A stretch of DNA of 64,000 nt, from the NCBI RefSeq assembly GCF_004000605.1, contig NZ_CP018911.1, positions 186,001 through 250,000 of the forward strand, written 5' to 3'. This DNA is from Glycocaulis alkaliphilus (GTDB lineage Bacteria; Pseudomonadota; Alphaproteobacteria; Caulobacterales; Maricaulaceae). Under the pieces are notes generated by a model that saw only the letters and a program-made list of their open reading frames with translations, searched no databases and had not been told where the DNA came from. The translations under genes were made by a program, and so were the position numbers. Numbering within the stretch: the first letter of the stretch is position 1; every line of letters starts with the position of its first letter. Shown here piece after piece: positions 45,885-57,257 of the stretch.

Positions 45885-46769
45885 ATGGCGAGCTTGAAAG
45901 AACTGCGCAGCCGGATTTCCTCCGTGAAATCCACGCAGAAGATCACCAAGGCCATGCAGATGGTGGCCGCAGCCAAGCTGCGCCGCGCGCAGGACAGCGC
46001 GCAGGCAGCGCGCCCCTATGCGCAGAAAATGGCGCAGGTCATGGCCAATCTCGCCAATGGCGTTGTGGCCGGACCGGAAACGCCGCGCCTGCTTACCGGC
46101 ACGGGAAAATCCGAAACGGTGCTCCTGCTCGTCCTGAGCGCTGACCGTGGCCTTTGTGGCGGCTTCAACACCAATATTGCCCGTCTGGCGCGTGAACGTG
46201 TCGCGACGCTCGTCGGCGAAGGCAAGGACGTGAAGATCGTCACGGTCGGCAAAAAGGGCTTCGACGCTCTCAAGCGCCTGCACCGTGACCGGATCGTCAG
46301 CGCTGTGGAACTGAAAGACGCCGCCAGCCCGGCCGCCCTTGCGGCCCGTGTGGGCGACGAAGTGCGCAAGCTCTTCGAGGCGGGCGGGTTTGATGTGTGC
46401 GAGCTGATCAGTTCCGAGTTTGTCTCGGTCATCAGCCAGAAGCCGAAGGCCCGTACGCTCATTCCGGCCCGTGAAGCCATCGATCCCGATGCGCCTGCCC
46501 CTGATCTCAAGGGCGCCATCTATGAATACGAGCCGGATGAAGAGGCCATTCTGGCCGCTCTCCTGCCGCGCTATGTCGACACGGTCATCCTCTCGGCCCT
46601 GCTGGAGAATGCCGCTGGCGAGATGGGCGCGCGGATGGCCGCGATGGATAACGCAACACGCAATGCCGGTGAGCTCATCAACAAGCTGAACCTGCAATAC
46701 AACCGTACCCGTCAGGCCAAGATCACCACCGAGCTTACGGAGATCATCTCCGGGGCCGAGGCGGTCTAG
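45885..46769 (+). CDS. atpG: F1 ATP synthase subunit gamma
   Basis: 294 aa, the central rotor shaft. The conserved N-terminal MASLKELRSRISSVKSTQKI and C-terminal EMGARMAAMDNATRNA...QAKITTELTEIISGAEAV helices are present, as is LVLSADRGLCGGFNTNI. The gene lies 33 bases after atpA. Confidence 0.97.
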   Translation: MASLKELRSRISSVKSTQKITKAMQMVAAAKLRRAQDSAQAARPYAQKMAQVMANLANGVVAGPETPRLLTGTGKSETVLLLVLSADRGLCGGFNTNIARLARERVATLVGEGKDVKIVTVGKKGFDALKRLHRDRIVSAVELKDAASPAALAARVGDEVRKLFEAGGFDVCELISSEFVSVISQKPKARTLIPAREAIDPDAPAPDLKGAIYEYEPDEEAILAALLPRYVDTVILSALLENAAGEMGARMAAMDNATRNAGELINKLNLQYNRTRQAKITTELTEIISGAEAV

Positions 46770-46791
46770 GGCAGCGGATCAAACAAGTTAG

Positions 46792-48282
<1,491 letters not shown>

Positions 48283-48289
48283 GCGTAAC

Positions 48290-48496
48290 ATGGCCGAGGG
48301 CCGCCCCACGCTGCGGATCGAGGACTGCGTCAATGACGTCTGTCCATGGTCCGGAAAGCCGGTGAGCGCAGATTCACTCACTGTCTATCGCGGGGCGGTC
48401 ATGGGCTTCTGCAATCCCGGCTGCCGGGACAAGTTTGAAGCGGCTGCCGGCGCGTTCGATCGCGCTCTTGCTGCAAGGGACGATGATAATGGCTGA
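48290..48496 (+). CDS. Small Cys-rich TRASH/YHS-like protein inside the atp operon
   Basis: 68 aa. The pattern DVCPWSGKPVSADSLTVYRG, then MGFCNPGCRDKFEAAAGAF resembles the metal-binding YHS/TRASH fold, with Cys residues in VCPWSG and FCNPGC. It lies between atpD (7 bases) and atpC (overlapping by 8 bases), so it is surely co-transcribed. A metal-sensing or redox role near ATP synthase is possible but unproven. Database names such as glutathione S-transferase for proteins of this kind would not fit its size. Confidence 0.75.
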   Translation: MAEGRPTLRIEDCVNDVCPWSGKPVSADSLTVYRGAVMGFCNPGCRDKFEAAAGAFDRALAARDDDNG

Positions 48497-48896
48497 CAAG
48501 CTGCAATTCGATCTCGTTTCGCCCGAGGCCCGTGTGTTTTCCGGGGCGGTGGACATGGTCGTGGTGCCGGGCACGGAAGGCGATTTCGGCGTGCTGCCCG
48601 ATCATGCGCCGTTCATGGCGACGATCCGCACCGGCGCGATCGAGGTTCACAATGATGGTTCGGTCAGCCGTATTTTCATCCATGGCGGTTTTGCCGAGGT
48701 GACGCCTCAGGGCCTGACCATCCTCGCCGAGGAAACTGCAGAACTCGCCACGCTTGATGCCGCTGACATCCGCCAGAAGCTGGAAGCGGCGCGCCTGCGT
48801 GCCAAGGATGCCGGTGACGATATCACACGCGATCAGGCCGAGGCTGAGATCGCCAAGCTGGAAGCGATGCAGGCGGCCATTGAGCTGACGCACTAG
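48489..48896 (+). CDS. atpC: F1 ATP synthase subunit epsilon
   Basis: 135 aa. The N-terminal beta sandwich (MADKLQFDLVSPEARVFSG, VVPGTEGDFGVLPDHAPFM) and C-terminal helical part (QKLEAARLRAKDAGDDITRDQAEAE, in part) are typical of the rotor subunit that inhibits ATP hydrolysis. The ATG at 48489 is used; an ATG six bases upstream is possible. It overlaps the small Cys-rich gene. Followed by a strong terminator. Confidence 0.95.
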   Translation: MADKLQFDLVSPEARVFSGAVDMVVVPGTEGDFGVLPDHAPFMATIRTGAIEVHNDGSVSRIFIHGGFAEVTPQGLTILAEETAELATLDAADIRQKLEAARLRAKDAGDDITRDQAEAEIAKLEAMQAAIELTH

Positions 48897-48920
48897 AGGC
48901 GTTGAGGTGCTCGAAGTTTC

Positions 48921-48953
48921 AAAAGGCCCCGGTCTCCAGACCGGGGCCTTTTT
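48921..48953 (+). terminator. Intrinsic terminator of the atp operon
   Basis: AAAAGGCCCCGGTCT (48921-48935) pairs perfectly with AGACCGGGGCCTTTT (48938-48952) and is followed by T. The A-tract/T-tract symmetry lets it work in both directions, which also suits the convergent rppH gene on the minus strand. Confidence 0.85.
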
Positions 48954-48964
48954 GCGTTACGGGA

Positions 48965-49462
48965 TCATCGCTGGCCGAAGCGGGCAAACGCCCGCACCAC
49001 GTCCTCATAAACGGCGCGTTTCCACGGAATGATGAGTTCCGGCACGCGCTCCAGCTTTTCCCAGCGGAAAGCTTCAAATTCCTGCGGGGGCACGGCCGTC
49101 AGGTCGAAATCGGCATCGGTGCCCAGAAAGCGGAAAGCAAACCAGCGCTGGCGCTGGCCTTTCCAGTTCTTCTTGCGCAGAGCGAGGACTTCCGGCGGGA
49201 AGTCATAGGCCAGCCAGTCCGCGATGGTACCTAGCAGCTCCACCTGATCGCTGCGGATCCCGGTTTCCTCATATAGCTCGCGATAGGCGGCCGCCTGCGG
49301 GTCTTCGCCCGCATCCATGCCCCCTTGCGGCCATTGCCACACCCACTGCCCGGCTTCGCGGTAGCGGCGGCCAATCCATGTCAGCCCTTCGCGGTTGAAC
49401 AGGACAATCCCGGCATTGGGCCGGTAAGCGGCAAGCGCCGCCGGGTCATTCAGGGCGCTCAT
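48965..49462 (-). CDS. rppH: RNA pyrophosphohydrolase RppH
   Basis: 165-aa Nudix hydrolase that removes pyrophosphate from mRNA 5' ends, starting decay. The Nudix box GGMDAGEDPQAAAYRELYEE (followed by TGI) is intact, and WQWPQGG and RQRWFAFRF fit RppH. The start overlaps the stop of the polysaccharide deacetylase gene by ATGA. Confidence 0.94.
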   Translation of the reverse strand: MSALNDPAALAAYRPNAGIVLFNREGLTWIGRRYREAGQWVWQWPQGGMDAGEDPQAAAYRELYEETGIRSDQVELLGTIADWLAYDFPPEVLALRKKNWKGQRQRWFAFRFLGTDADFDLTAVPPQEFEAFRWEKLERVPELIIPWKRAVYEDVVRAFARFGQR

Positions 49463-50619
49463 GTGTCCTGGCCGGTGTACCCGGCGCGGATATTGGCCAC
49501 ATGTGAGGCGGGGGCCAGATGATAGCCCCGCCGCTCAAGGCCTTCAGCCCAGCTTTGCAGCGCGCTGACCGTCACAGGATAGGCAAAGCCGGAACCCAGT
49601 GAGTGACCGTTCTGGATGGCCAGCGCCTCCAGCTCAAGAAGCCGGGCGTCAATCGCCCGGGTGCTGGGGTCGCCATCAATGACCCGATCGGCAAGCGCCA
49701 GCGGCGCACCAGCGCGCGCGGCTGCTGCTGAGGCAGCGCCCGGACGACCCGCCCCGTCGTGGAAAATGGCGAGCCCGCGCCGTTCAACCTCGCCATATAT
49801 GCGCGCCAATGCGGCTTCCGAGCCGGTCAGGCGCGCACCCAGATAGTTCGTGACCGCGAAATAGCCAGATGCCCGCGACAGCAGCCAGTGCAGCCGGCGC
49901 ATATTCTCCGCCTCGCCCGCATCGGCCAGCAGGGTATGGGGGCCGGGGTCGTTATTGGGATAATCAAACGGCTCCATGGGCAGCTCGATCATCACCTCAT
50001 GCCCGGCGGCCCGTGCGCGGTTCATCCAGCTCTGCAGATCACGCGCATAAGGCACGAAAGACAGGGTGATCTCGGGCGGCAGCGTGTCTATGGCCGCCTG
50101 GGTGAGGGACTCACTCACCCCCAGACCGCCGACAATCACGGCGATGACCGGCACTCCCGGCTCTGCCTCGAAGGGGCGTGCATAGGCCGAGGAGGGGCGG
50201 CGTCCATCGGACGCGATAACGGGAAGTGGTCCGCCCGGACCCTCCTCGAAGAGGCCGGCATAAGGAACATTGGATGCCCGCTGGAGGGCCAGCGCGCGGG
50301 CCGCATTGCTGCCCGGAGGCGGCTCCACCTCGCCGCCCAGAACATCGTGCGTTTCGCGCACGCCGGGAAGGCTCAGGCTTTCATCTGCCTCGCCTTCAGC
50401 GAACACGAGCGGGCTGGCGGGCGGCACCTCGGCGACCTCGATAGCCGCTTCTTCCTCGCGGGGCATTTCGAGTGCGGCCCGTGCCGCCGAGCTGGTCTGG
50501 GGTGCTGGCGCAAGGAATACAATGGCTGCGAAAGCCAGCCCGGCCACGAGAAACAGGCAGGCAGCCGCAATCAGGGGATTGCGCAAGGGCGGCGTGTCGG
50601 ATGTCTGGCGGGCGGGCAT
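49459..50619 (-). CDS. Divergent polysaccharide deacetylase family protein (YibQ-like)
   Basis: 386 aa. One N-terminal membrane helix (LIAAACLFLVAGLAFAAIVFL, about 14-34), a Pro/Glu-rich linker, then a deacetylase-fold domain from about residue 150 (VIAVIVGGLGVSESLTQAAI, MIELPMEPFDYPNNDPGPHT, FHDGAG). The family lies next to ctpA and envC in many proteobacteria and is thought to act in the periplasm on cell-wall or surface glycans; catalytic activity is unproven. Confidence 0.9.
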   Translation of the reverse strand: MPARQTSDTPPLRNPLIAAACLFLVAGLAFAAIVFLAPAPQTSSAARAALEMPREEEAAIEVAEVPPASPLVFAEGEADESLSLPGVRETHDVLGGEVEPPPGSNAARALALQRASNVPYAGLFEEGPGGPLPVIASDGRRPSSAYARPFEAEPGVPVIAVIVGGLGVSESLTQAAIDTLPPEITLSFVPYARDLQSWMNRARAAGHEVMIELPMEPFDYPNNDPGPHTLLADAGEAENMRRLHWLLSRASGYFAVTNYLGARLTGSEAALARIYGEVERRGLAIFHDGAGRPGAASAAAARAGAPLALADRVIDGDPSTRAIDARLLELEALAIQNGHSLGSGFAYPVTVSALQSWAEGLERRGYHLAPASHVANIRAGYTGQDT

Positions 50620-50754
50620 GGTGTCCGGTTTGGCCTGAACAGGTGAAGGTGTGCCGGAGAGCAGAGCTCACTGGCACACTGACGCACAAGACCATTCAAT
50701 GCGCCGGGGTAAGGAAAGGTTAACGTACCCGCCGACAGCCGTGCGGCGATTACC

Positions 50755-52068
50755 CTACCTGTTGGCGCCGCCTGACTGAACGCGAGCCTCCCGCCGCTCC
50801 ATCATGCTCGAAAGCTGCTCAATGGCGCGGTGGAGCTGATAGTCCTCGTCCTCGGCCCAGTCTTCTGGCGGATACTCCATATCCTCGCGCTCGCGCCGCT
50901 CGGCGCCCGCCTCATTGGTCAGCGCATTGCGCAGATTGGCTTCGCTGAAGCGCGCGATTTCGCCTTCACGCGGGCGGCGGAAGGCCACCGCAATATCCGG
51001 TTCGACGCCTGTGGCCTGGATCGACGTGCCAGAGGGTGTGTAATAGCGCGCCGTGGTCAGGCGCAGCGCCCCGTCACGCCCCCCCCGCAGCGGTATCACC
51101 GTCTGCATGGAGCCTTTGCCAAAGCTGTTGGTGCCCATCAGCACGCCGCGTTCCCGATCGCGCAGCGCACCTGCCACAATCTCCGACGCGCTGGCAGAGC
51201 CCGCATTGATCAGCACCACGATAGGGGCGCCGTTCAACACATCACCCGGCCGGGCATTGAAGCGATAGGTGTTGCGCGCATCGCGCCCGCGGGTGGATAC
51301 CACCTCGCCGCCGCTCAGGAACAGGTCGGAGATCGAAACTGACTGATCCAGCAAGCCACCAGGATTGGAGCGCAGGTCGAGCACAAGGCCCGGCAAGGGG
51401 CCGCCATTGGCTTCGCGCAGATCATTGAGCGCGCGCACGGCAGCCTCGGTCGTGTGTTCGTTGAACGTGGTGATGCGCAGGTAAGGCGTGTTATTCGCTT
51501 CCATGCGGTAGATCACCGAGCGCACCTCGATGATCGCGCGCACAATGGTGACATCGAAGGGTTCCACCCCGTCGCGCGCAATGGTGATGGTGACAGGCTC
51601 GCCGGCCGGTCCGCGCATGCGCTCCACCGCTACATCAATCCCGGCGCCGATCATGGACTCGCCGTCCACGGCGATAATGCGGTCTTCAGGTTCGATTCCC
51701 GCCCGGTCGGCGGGGGTTTCCGCGATGGGGGAGACGACGGTGACAAAATCGTCGCGCAGCGTCACTTCAATGCCGAGCCCGCCATACTCGCCGCGCGTGC
51801 TGACCTGCATATCCTGAAACGCCTGGGCGTTGAGATAGGTTGAGTGAGGGTCAAGCGAGCCCAGCATGCCGTTAATGGCCGCTTCGATCAGCTCGACCTG
51901 GTCCGGATCGCTGACATAGTCGGACTCGATACGGCTCAATATGTCGCCGAACAGCTCAAGCTGCCGGAAGGTGGCATCCCGGCCGCGGTCATCACCCTGC
52001 GCCGAAACGGCCAGTGCCGCAGCGCCGATACCAAAGGCGATGGCCGAAGCGATAATGTGCAAGCGCAT
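50755..52068 (-). CDS. ctpA: S41 family carboxy-terminal processing protease CtpA
   Basis: 437 aa. Signal peptide (IIASAIAFGIGAAALAVSAQ), PDZ domain (about 90-175, containing YGGLGIEVTLRDDFVTVVSP) and S41 catalytic domain with the Ser in NAGSASASEIVAGAL and the Lys in TNSFGKGSMQTVIPL. Periplasmic protease, commonly partnered with peptidoglycan hydrolase control. The order ctpA-envC-rlmH-rsfS is conserved in Alphaproteobacteria. Confidence 0.95.
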   Translation of the reverse strand: MRLHIIASAIAFGIGAAALAVSAQGDDRGRDATFRQLELFGDILSRIESDYVSDPDQVELIEAAINGMLGSLDPHSTYLNAQAFQDMQVSTRGEYGGLGIEVTLRDDFVTVVSPIAETPADRAGIEPEDRIIAVDGESMIGAGIDVAVERMRGPAGEPVTITIARDGVEPFDVTIVRAIIEVRSVIYRMEANNTPYLRITTFNEHTTEAAVRALNDLREANGGPLPGLVLDLRSNPGGLLDQSVSISDLFLSGGEVVSTRGRDARNTYRFNARPGDVLNGAPIVVLINAGSASASEIVAGALRDRERGVLMGTNSFGKGSMQTVIPLRGGRDGALRLTTARYYTPSGTSIQATGVEPDIAVAFRRPREGEIARFSEANLRNALTNEAGAERREREDMEYPPEDWAEDEDYQLHRAIEQLSSMMERREARVQSGGANR

Positions 52069-52084
52069 GTATGTGTCCTGTCTG

Positions 52085-53296
52085 TCAGCGGCCCCGGTAT
52101 TCGTCTCTCAACCAGTTTGCGGGGTTTTCGGCAGTCCCGTTACCCCGTCTTACCTCATAATATAGGTGTGGCGGCGGAATTTCACGCTCCGGCATGAGTC
52201 CGACCGGTTCCCCTGCCAGCACACTTTGCCCTTCTTCAGCATAAAGCAGGCCAATTCCGCCAAGAATAAGGGTGTATCCGTCACTCGTATTGATCATCAC
52301 CACCGCTTCAAAGCTCTGGAACGGTCCTGCAAAAACCACCACGCCGTCAAATGGCGCTGACACCTGTCCGCTGCTGCGCGCGTCCAGCCACAGGCCTTCG
52401 CGGCGGATTCCATCCGGTCCGGGCGTGCCGGCCGGGCTTGCCACACGGCCCTCCACAGGCGGCCTCAGGCGCCCGCGCATATCGCCAAATCCGGGTCCTG
52501 CAGAGACGGTTTCCACTGGCAGCGCCGAGAGCAGGGTTTCACCTTCCAGCATCGCGACATCGGCCATCATGGCCGCCCGCCGTTCACGTAAAGGTGACAG
52601 GCGAGGCGATATGTCAGCGAGCTGCGTGATCTCCTCCCAGAGCTGGCGCAGGGACCGGGCCTCGGCGGCTATCCGCGCGGCCTGGCTGGCGAGGTCGCCC
52701 GCCTCGCGCCGCAAGGCGGCCTCAGCCTGACGCCGCTCCGCGATCAGAGCCTCAACCTGTGCCCGGACGGTGGCGAGTGCTTCGCGGGCGGTTTCAACCG
52801 TTTCACGCTGCCCCGAAAGCTCTTCACGTAAGCGTTCCAGCGCCTCTATATCGCTGCGCACGGCGCGGGCCCGCCGCTCAAGTTCCGGCGCGATGGCGGC
52901 CAGCAGTCCGGCAGCGCGCGCCGCCTCGCTGGCATCATCCGGGCTGACGGCCAGCGCCGGCGGCGCGTTCATCTCCAGCCTTTGCAGGGCAGCCAGCACC
53001 TCGGCAAGGCTGGCGCGTTCCCGGGCCAGGCGTGTACGCAGCTCGCCTTCTTCGGTCTCCAGTTCCGAAAGCCTCGCTTCGGCCGCGCCCGCATCGGCCT
53101 CACGCGCTTGCACGCGCGAACCAGCCTCCACCAGCCTTGCCTGCAGTTCCGCGATTTCCTGCCGCAGGGCGTTGGCTTCAGCTTCGCGTGCCTCGCTGAT
53201 CGCCCGCGTTTCACGGGCGGTTTCCTCCATCGCCTCGATCTCCTGCGGATCAGGCGGCGTCTGCAACAGGGCGATGGCAAGGAGAAGCGCGCTCAT
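52085..53296 (-). CDS. EnvC-like murein hydrolase activator with degenerate LytM domain
   Basis: 403 aa. Short signal sequence (MSALLLAIALLQ), a long coiled coil (about 20-245), and a C-terminal M23/LytM domain (GVVVFAGPFQSFEAVVMINT, PPHLYYEVRRG). The HxH and HxxxD zinc ligands of active M23 enzymes are largely missing, as in EnvC, so it should activate amidases rather than cut peptidoglycan itself. It lies 16 bases before ctpA. Confidence 0.9.
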   Translation of the reverse strand: MSALLLAIALLQTPPDPQEIEAMEETARETRAISEAREAEANALRQEIAELQARLVEAGSRVQAREADAGAAEARLSELETEEGELRTRLARERASLAEVLAALQRLEMNAPPALAVSPDDASEAARAAGLLAAIAPELERRARAVRSDIEALERLREELSGQRETVETAREALATVRAQVEALIAERRQAEAALRREAGDLASQAARIAAEARSLRQLWEEITQLADISPRLSPLRERRAAMMADVAMLEGETLLSALPVETVSAGPGFGDMRGRLRPPVEGRVASPAGTPGPDGIRREGLWLDARSSGQVSAPFDGVVVFAGPFQSFEAVVMINTSDGYTLILGGIGLLYAEEGQSVLAGEPVGLMPEREIPPPHLYYEVRRGNGTAENPANWLRDEYRGR

Positions 53297-53307
53297 GGTG
53301 CCAGCCT

Positions 53308-53775
53308 TCAGTCCCGGTGATAGGGCGCGCCGGACAATAGCGCGCTGGCCCGGTAAATCTGCTCGGCCAGCATGACCCGCACCAGCTTGTGCGGCCAGAC
53401 CATGCGCCCGAAGGACAAAAGCCTGACATTGCCGGGCAACAGGCTATGGTCAAATCCGTCTGCGCCGCCGATCAGAAAGTACATCTCCCGTGTGCCCTGA
53501 TCGCGCTCGCGCCCGATCATCTGCGCAAACTCGCGTGAATCCATCTGCTTGCCACGCTCATCGAGCGCGATGACAATGCCGGAGCCCAGCCCCTCGATGA
53601 GCGCGCGGGTTTCTGCTGCCGCGCCGGACAGGGAACGTGTATCGAACTCGCGCTCGCTGACAGGGCCAAGCCCGGTGGCGCGCCCATGATGGTTTGCGCG
53701 CTCGATATAGGTGTCGGCAAGGCTGCGTTCCGAACCCGGCCGGATGCGGGAAATGGCCCGGATCTCGATGCGCAA
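53308..53775 (-). CDS. rlmH: 23S rRNA (pseudouridine1915-N3)-methyltransferase RlmH
   Basis: 155 aa, SPOUT fold. IVIALDERGKQMDSREFA, FLIGGADGFDHSLLPG and LSFGRMVWPHKLVRVMLAEQIYRA are characteristic. The family starts (M)RIEIRAISRIRPG, which here corresponds to a TTG codon at 53775; the frame is open further upstream but into rsfS. Using TTG gives the normal family length. Confidence 0.93.
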   Translation of the reverse strand: MRIEIRAISRIRPGSERSLADTYIERANHHGRATGLGPVSEREFDTRSLSGAAAETRALIEGLGSGIVIALDERGKQMDSREFAQMIGRERDQGTREMYFLIGGADGFDHSLLPGNVRLLSFGRMVWPHKLVRVMLAEQIYRASALLSGAPYHRD

Positions 53776-53782
53776 GGCTGGA

Positions 53783-54277
53783 TCAGGCCGCCGTTTCCGG
53801 CGCCCCGCCCCACATCTTCTCCAGATCATAGAAGCTGCGCACTTCCGGGCGGAAGAGGTGGACGACCACATCCCCGGCATCAATGAGCACCCAGTCGGCG
53901 GCCTGCAGGCCTTCGACCTTTACATGGGCGTGCCCGCTCTCCTTGAGAGCCTGCAGCAAATGGTCGGCGAGGGCGCCGACATGGCGGTTCGACCGTCCGC
54001 TCGCGATCACCACGAAATCGGTAACGGACGACTTGCCGGTCAGGTCGATGGATACGATTTCCTCTGCCTTGTCATCATCAAGCGTTTTGACGACGAGGGC
54101 TTCGAGGGCTTCACTTTGCTCCCGGCCGCCTTTGAGGCTTACCGGGGCGGGCGCAGTATCATTGCGTTGGCGTTCGACGGGCAGTGCCGGAGCTCCTGTT
54201 GAATGGACTAAAACCAGAAAGGTCAGTCTAGCACGCTTCGCCCGCCGGTTCGAGCCAGTGCATGGAAAAGGGTTCAC
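53783..54277 (-). CDS. rsfS: Ribosomal silencing factor RsfS
   Basis: RsfS binds L14 and blocks subunit joining in starvation. The family core runs from LVVKTLDDDKAEEIVSIDLTGKSS (in part) to TDFVVIASGRSNRHVGALADHL and DAGDVVVHLFRPEVRSFYDLEKMW. The only in-frame ATG is at 54277, inside egtD, giving 164 aa with ~45 non-conserved leading residues. A CTG at 54184 with an AGGAG eight bases upstream would give 133 aa and may be the true start. Given coordinates are the maximum extent. Confidence 0.88.
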   Translation of the reverse strand: MNPFPCTGSNRRAKRARLTFLVLVHSTGAPALPVERQRNDTAPAPVSLKGGREQSEALEALVVKTLDDDKAEEIVSIDLTGKSSVTDFVVIASGRSNRHVGALADHLLQALKESGHAHVKVEGLQAADWVLIDAGDVVVHLFRPEVRSFYDLEKMWGGAPETAA

Positions 54278-55244
54278 GGCCCGAAACCCAGGCCTTGCGC
54301 GACTTCAGACCGGCCTTCGCCGCCAGATCATGGAAGGTGTCCAGCGTGAATTTGTGGGAATTCTCCATGTGGATGGTCTCGTGCTTGCGGATCACGAAGC
54401 GTTCGCCAGCAACCGTGAAATGCATGTCGCGCACGGCCATGAGATACATCTCTACGCGCGAGCGGTACGGGTTCCAGAACGCCCGGTACTGCAGGCCGTC
54501 GGCGTCTATATCTCCGTCCAGCTCGCGATTGATCCGGGCGATGAGGTTGAGATTGAAGGCGGCTGTAACGCCTGCCTTGTCGTCATAGGCCGCTTCCAGC
54601 GTTTCGGACGCTTTGCGCATGTCCGTGCCGATCAGGAGCGCATCGCCTTCGCGCAGCCAGCTGCGCAGGGTTTTGAGAAGGCCAAGCGCGTCTATCAGCT
54701 CGAAATTGCCAATAGTCGATCCGGGGAAGAACACCACCCGCCGCCCTGCGTGGGCGTTTTCTGACAGGGGCAGGGCGTCCACATCCAGTTTTTGGGTAAA
54801 GTCGTGGCAGAGTGCGCCGATCTCCAGCTCCGGATAATCCGCCGCGAGCTCTTCGCATGCCGCGCGCACATGATCGCCTGAAATGTCCATCCCGACAAAG
54901 GCGGCCGGACGCTCCAGCGCGTCCAGCAGTGTGCGGATCTTCACGCTTGACCCCGCACCCGGCTCCAGAACAACCGCGCCCTCGCCCGCCAGTGCCGCCA
55001 GTTCCGGGCCGATCGCGCGCAGCAATTCCAGCTCCGTTCCGGTGACATAGTATTCGGGCTGTTCGGTGATGGCATCGAACAGGCGCGAGCCTTCCTCGTC
55101 ATAATAGTATTTGGGGGGGAGCGCCTTTTGCGGCTTTGACAGGCCAGCCAGAATATCGGACCGGAAATCGGCCGCCGGCGGATGCATGTCCTCATAGAAG
55201 GACAGGCTGGGCGTCTGGCCCGTCTTCAGGCTGGGATCGGTCAT
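54228..55244 (-). CDS. egtD: L-histidine N-alpha-methyltransferase EgtD
   Basis: 338-aa SAM-dependent enzyme making hercynine, the first step to ergothioneine. Landmarks: PPKYYYDEEGSRLFDAITEQPEYYVTGTE (in part), VLEPGAGSSVKIRTLLDAL, VFFPGSTIGNFE and HMENSHKFTLDTF. The sulfoxide-forming partner EgtB is not in the window, although it is often adjacent. It sits within the nadD-rsfS interval, which in relatives usually has no such gene. Its 3' end may overlap the 5' end of rsfS. Confidence 0.92.
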   Translation of the reverse strand: MTDPSLKTGQTPSLSFYEDMHPPAADFRSDILAGLSKPQKALPPKYYYDEEGSRLFDAITEQPEYYVTGTELELLRAIGPELAALAGEGAVVLEPGAGSSVKIRTLLDALERPAAFVGMDISGDHVRAACEELAADYPELEIGALCHDFTQKLDVDALPLSENAHAGRRVVFFPGSTIGNFELIDALGLLKTLRSWLREGDALLIGTDMRKASETLEAAYDDKAGVTAAFNLNLIARINRELDGDIDADGLQYRAFWNPYRSRVEMYLMAVRDMHFTVAGERFVIRKHETIHMENSHKFTLDTFHDLAAKAGLKSRKAWVSGREPFSMHWLEPAGEAC

Positions 55245-55331
55245 GGCGGATACTAGGGGGCGGCTTCGGACGAGTGGGCTGGCGAGGTGCGTGAGAGACA
55301 GGAATGCCAGCGGAGAACGCCGGGTCGCAGC

Positions 55332-57061
<1,730 letters not shown>

Positions 57062-57257
57062 CTATATACATTCCCGCACGCGATTACAGCCCGCCTGGCC
57101 CATGTCCCCACACAACTATGCCCTTGCCCGGACCCGGTTGCGCCTTGCGTGCGTGGCGCCGGGACGTTTCACTGGACCTTACCGTTCGCGCCGGGACACG
57201 AATCTGGCCTCGCGGGGACGGGAAAGGGCGTGAAACGGGTATCGAAGAGGGTTCAGC

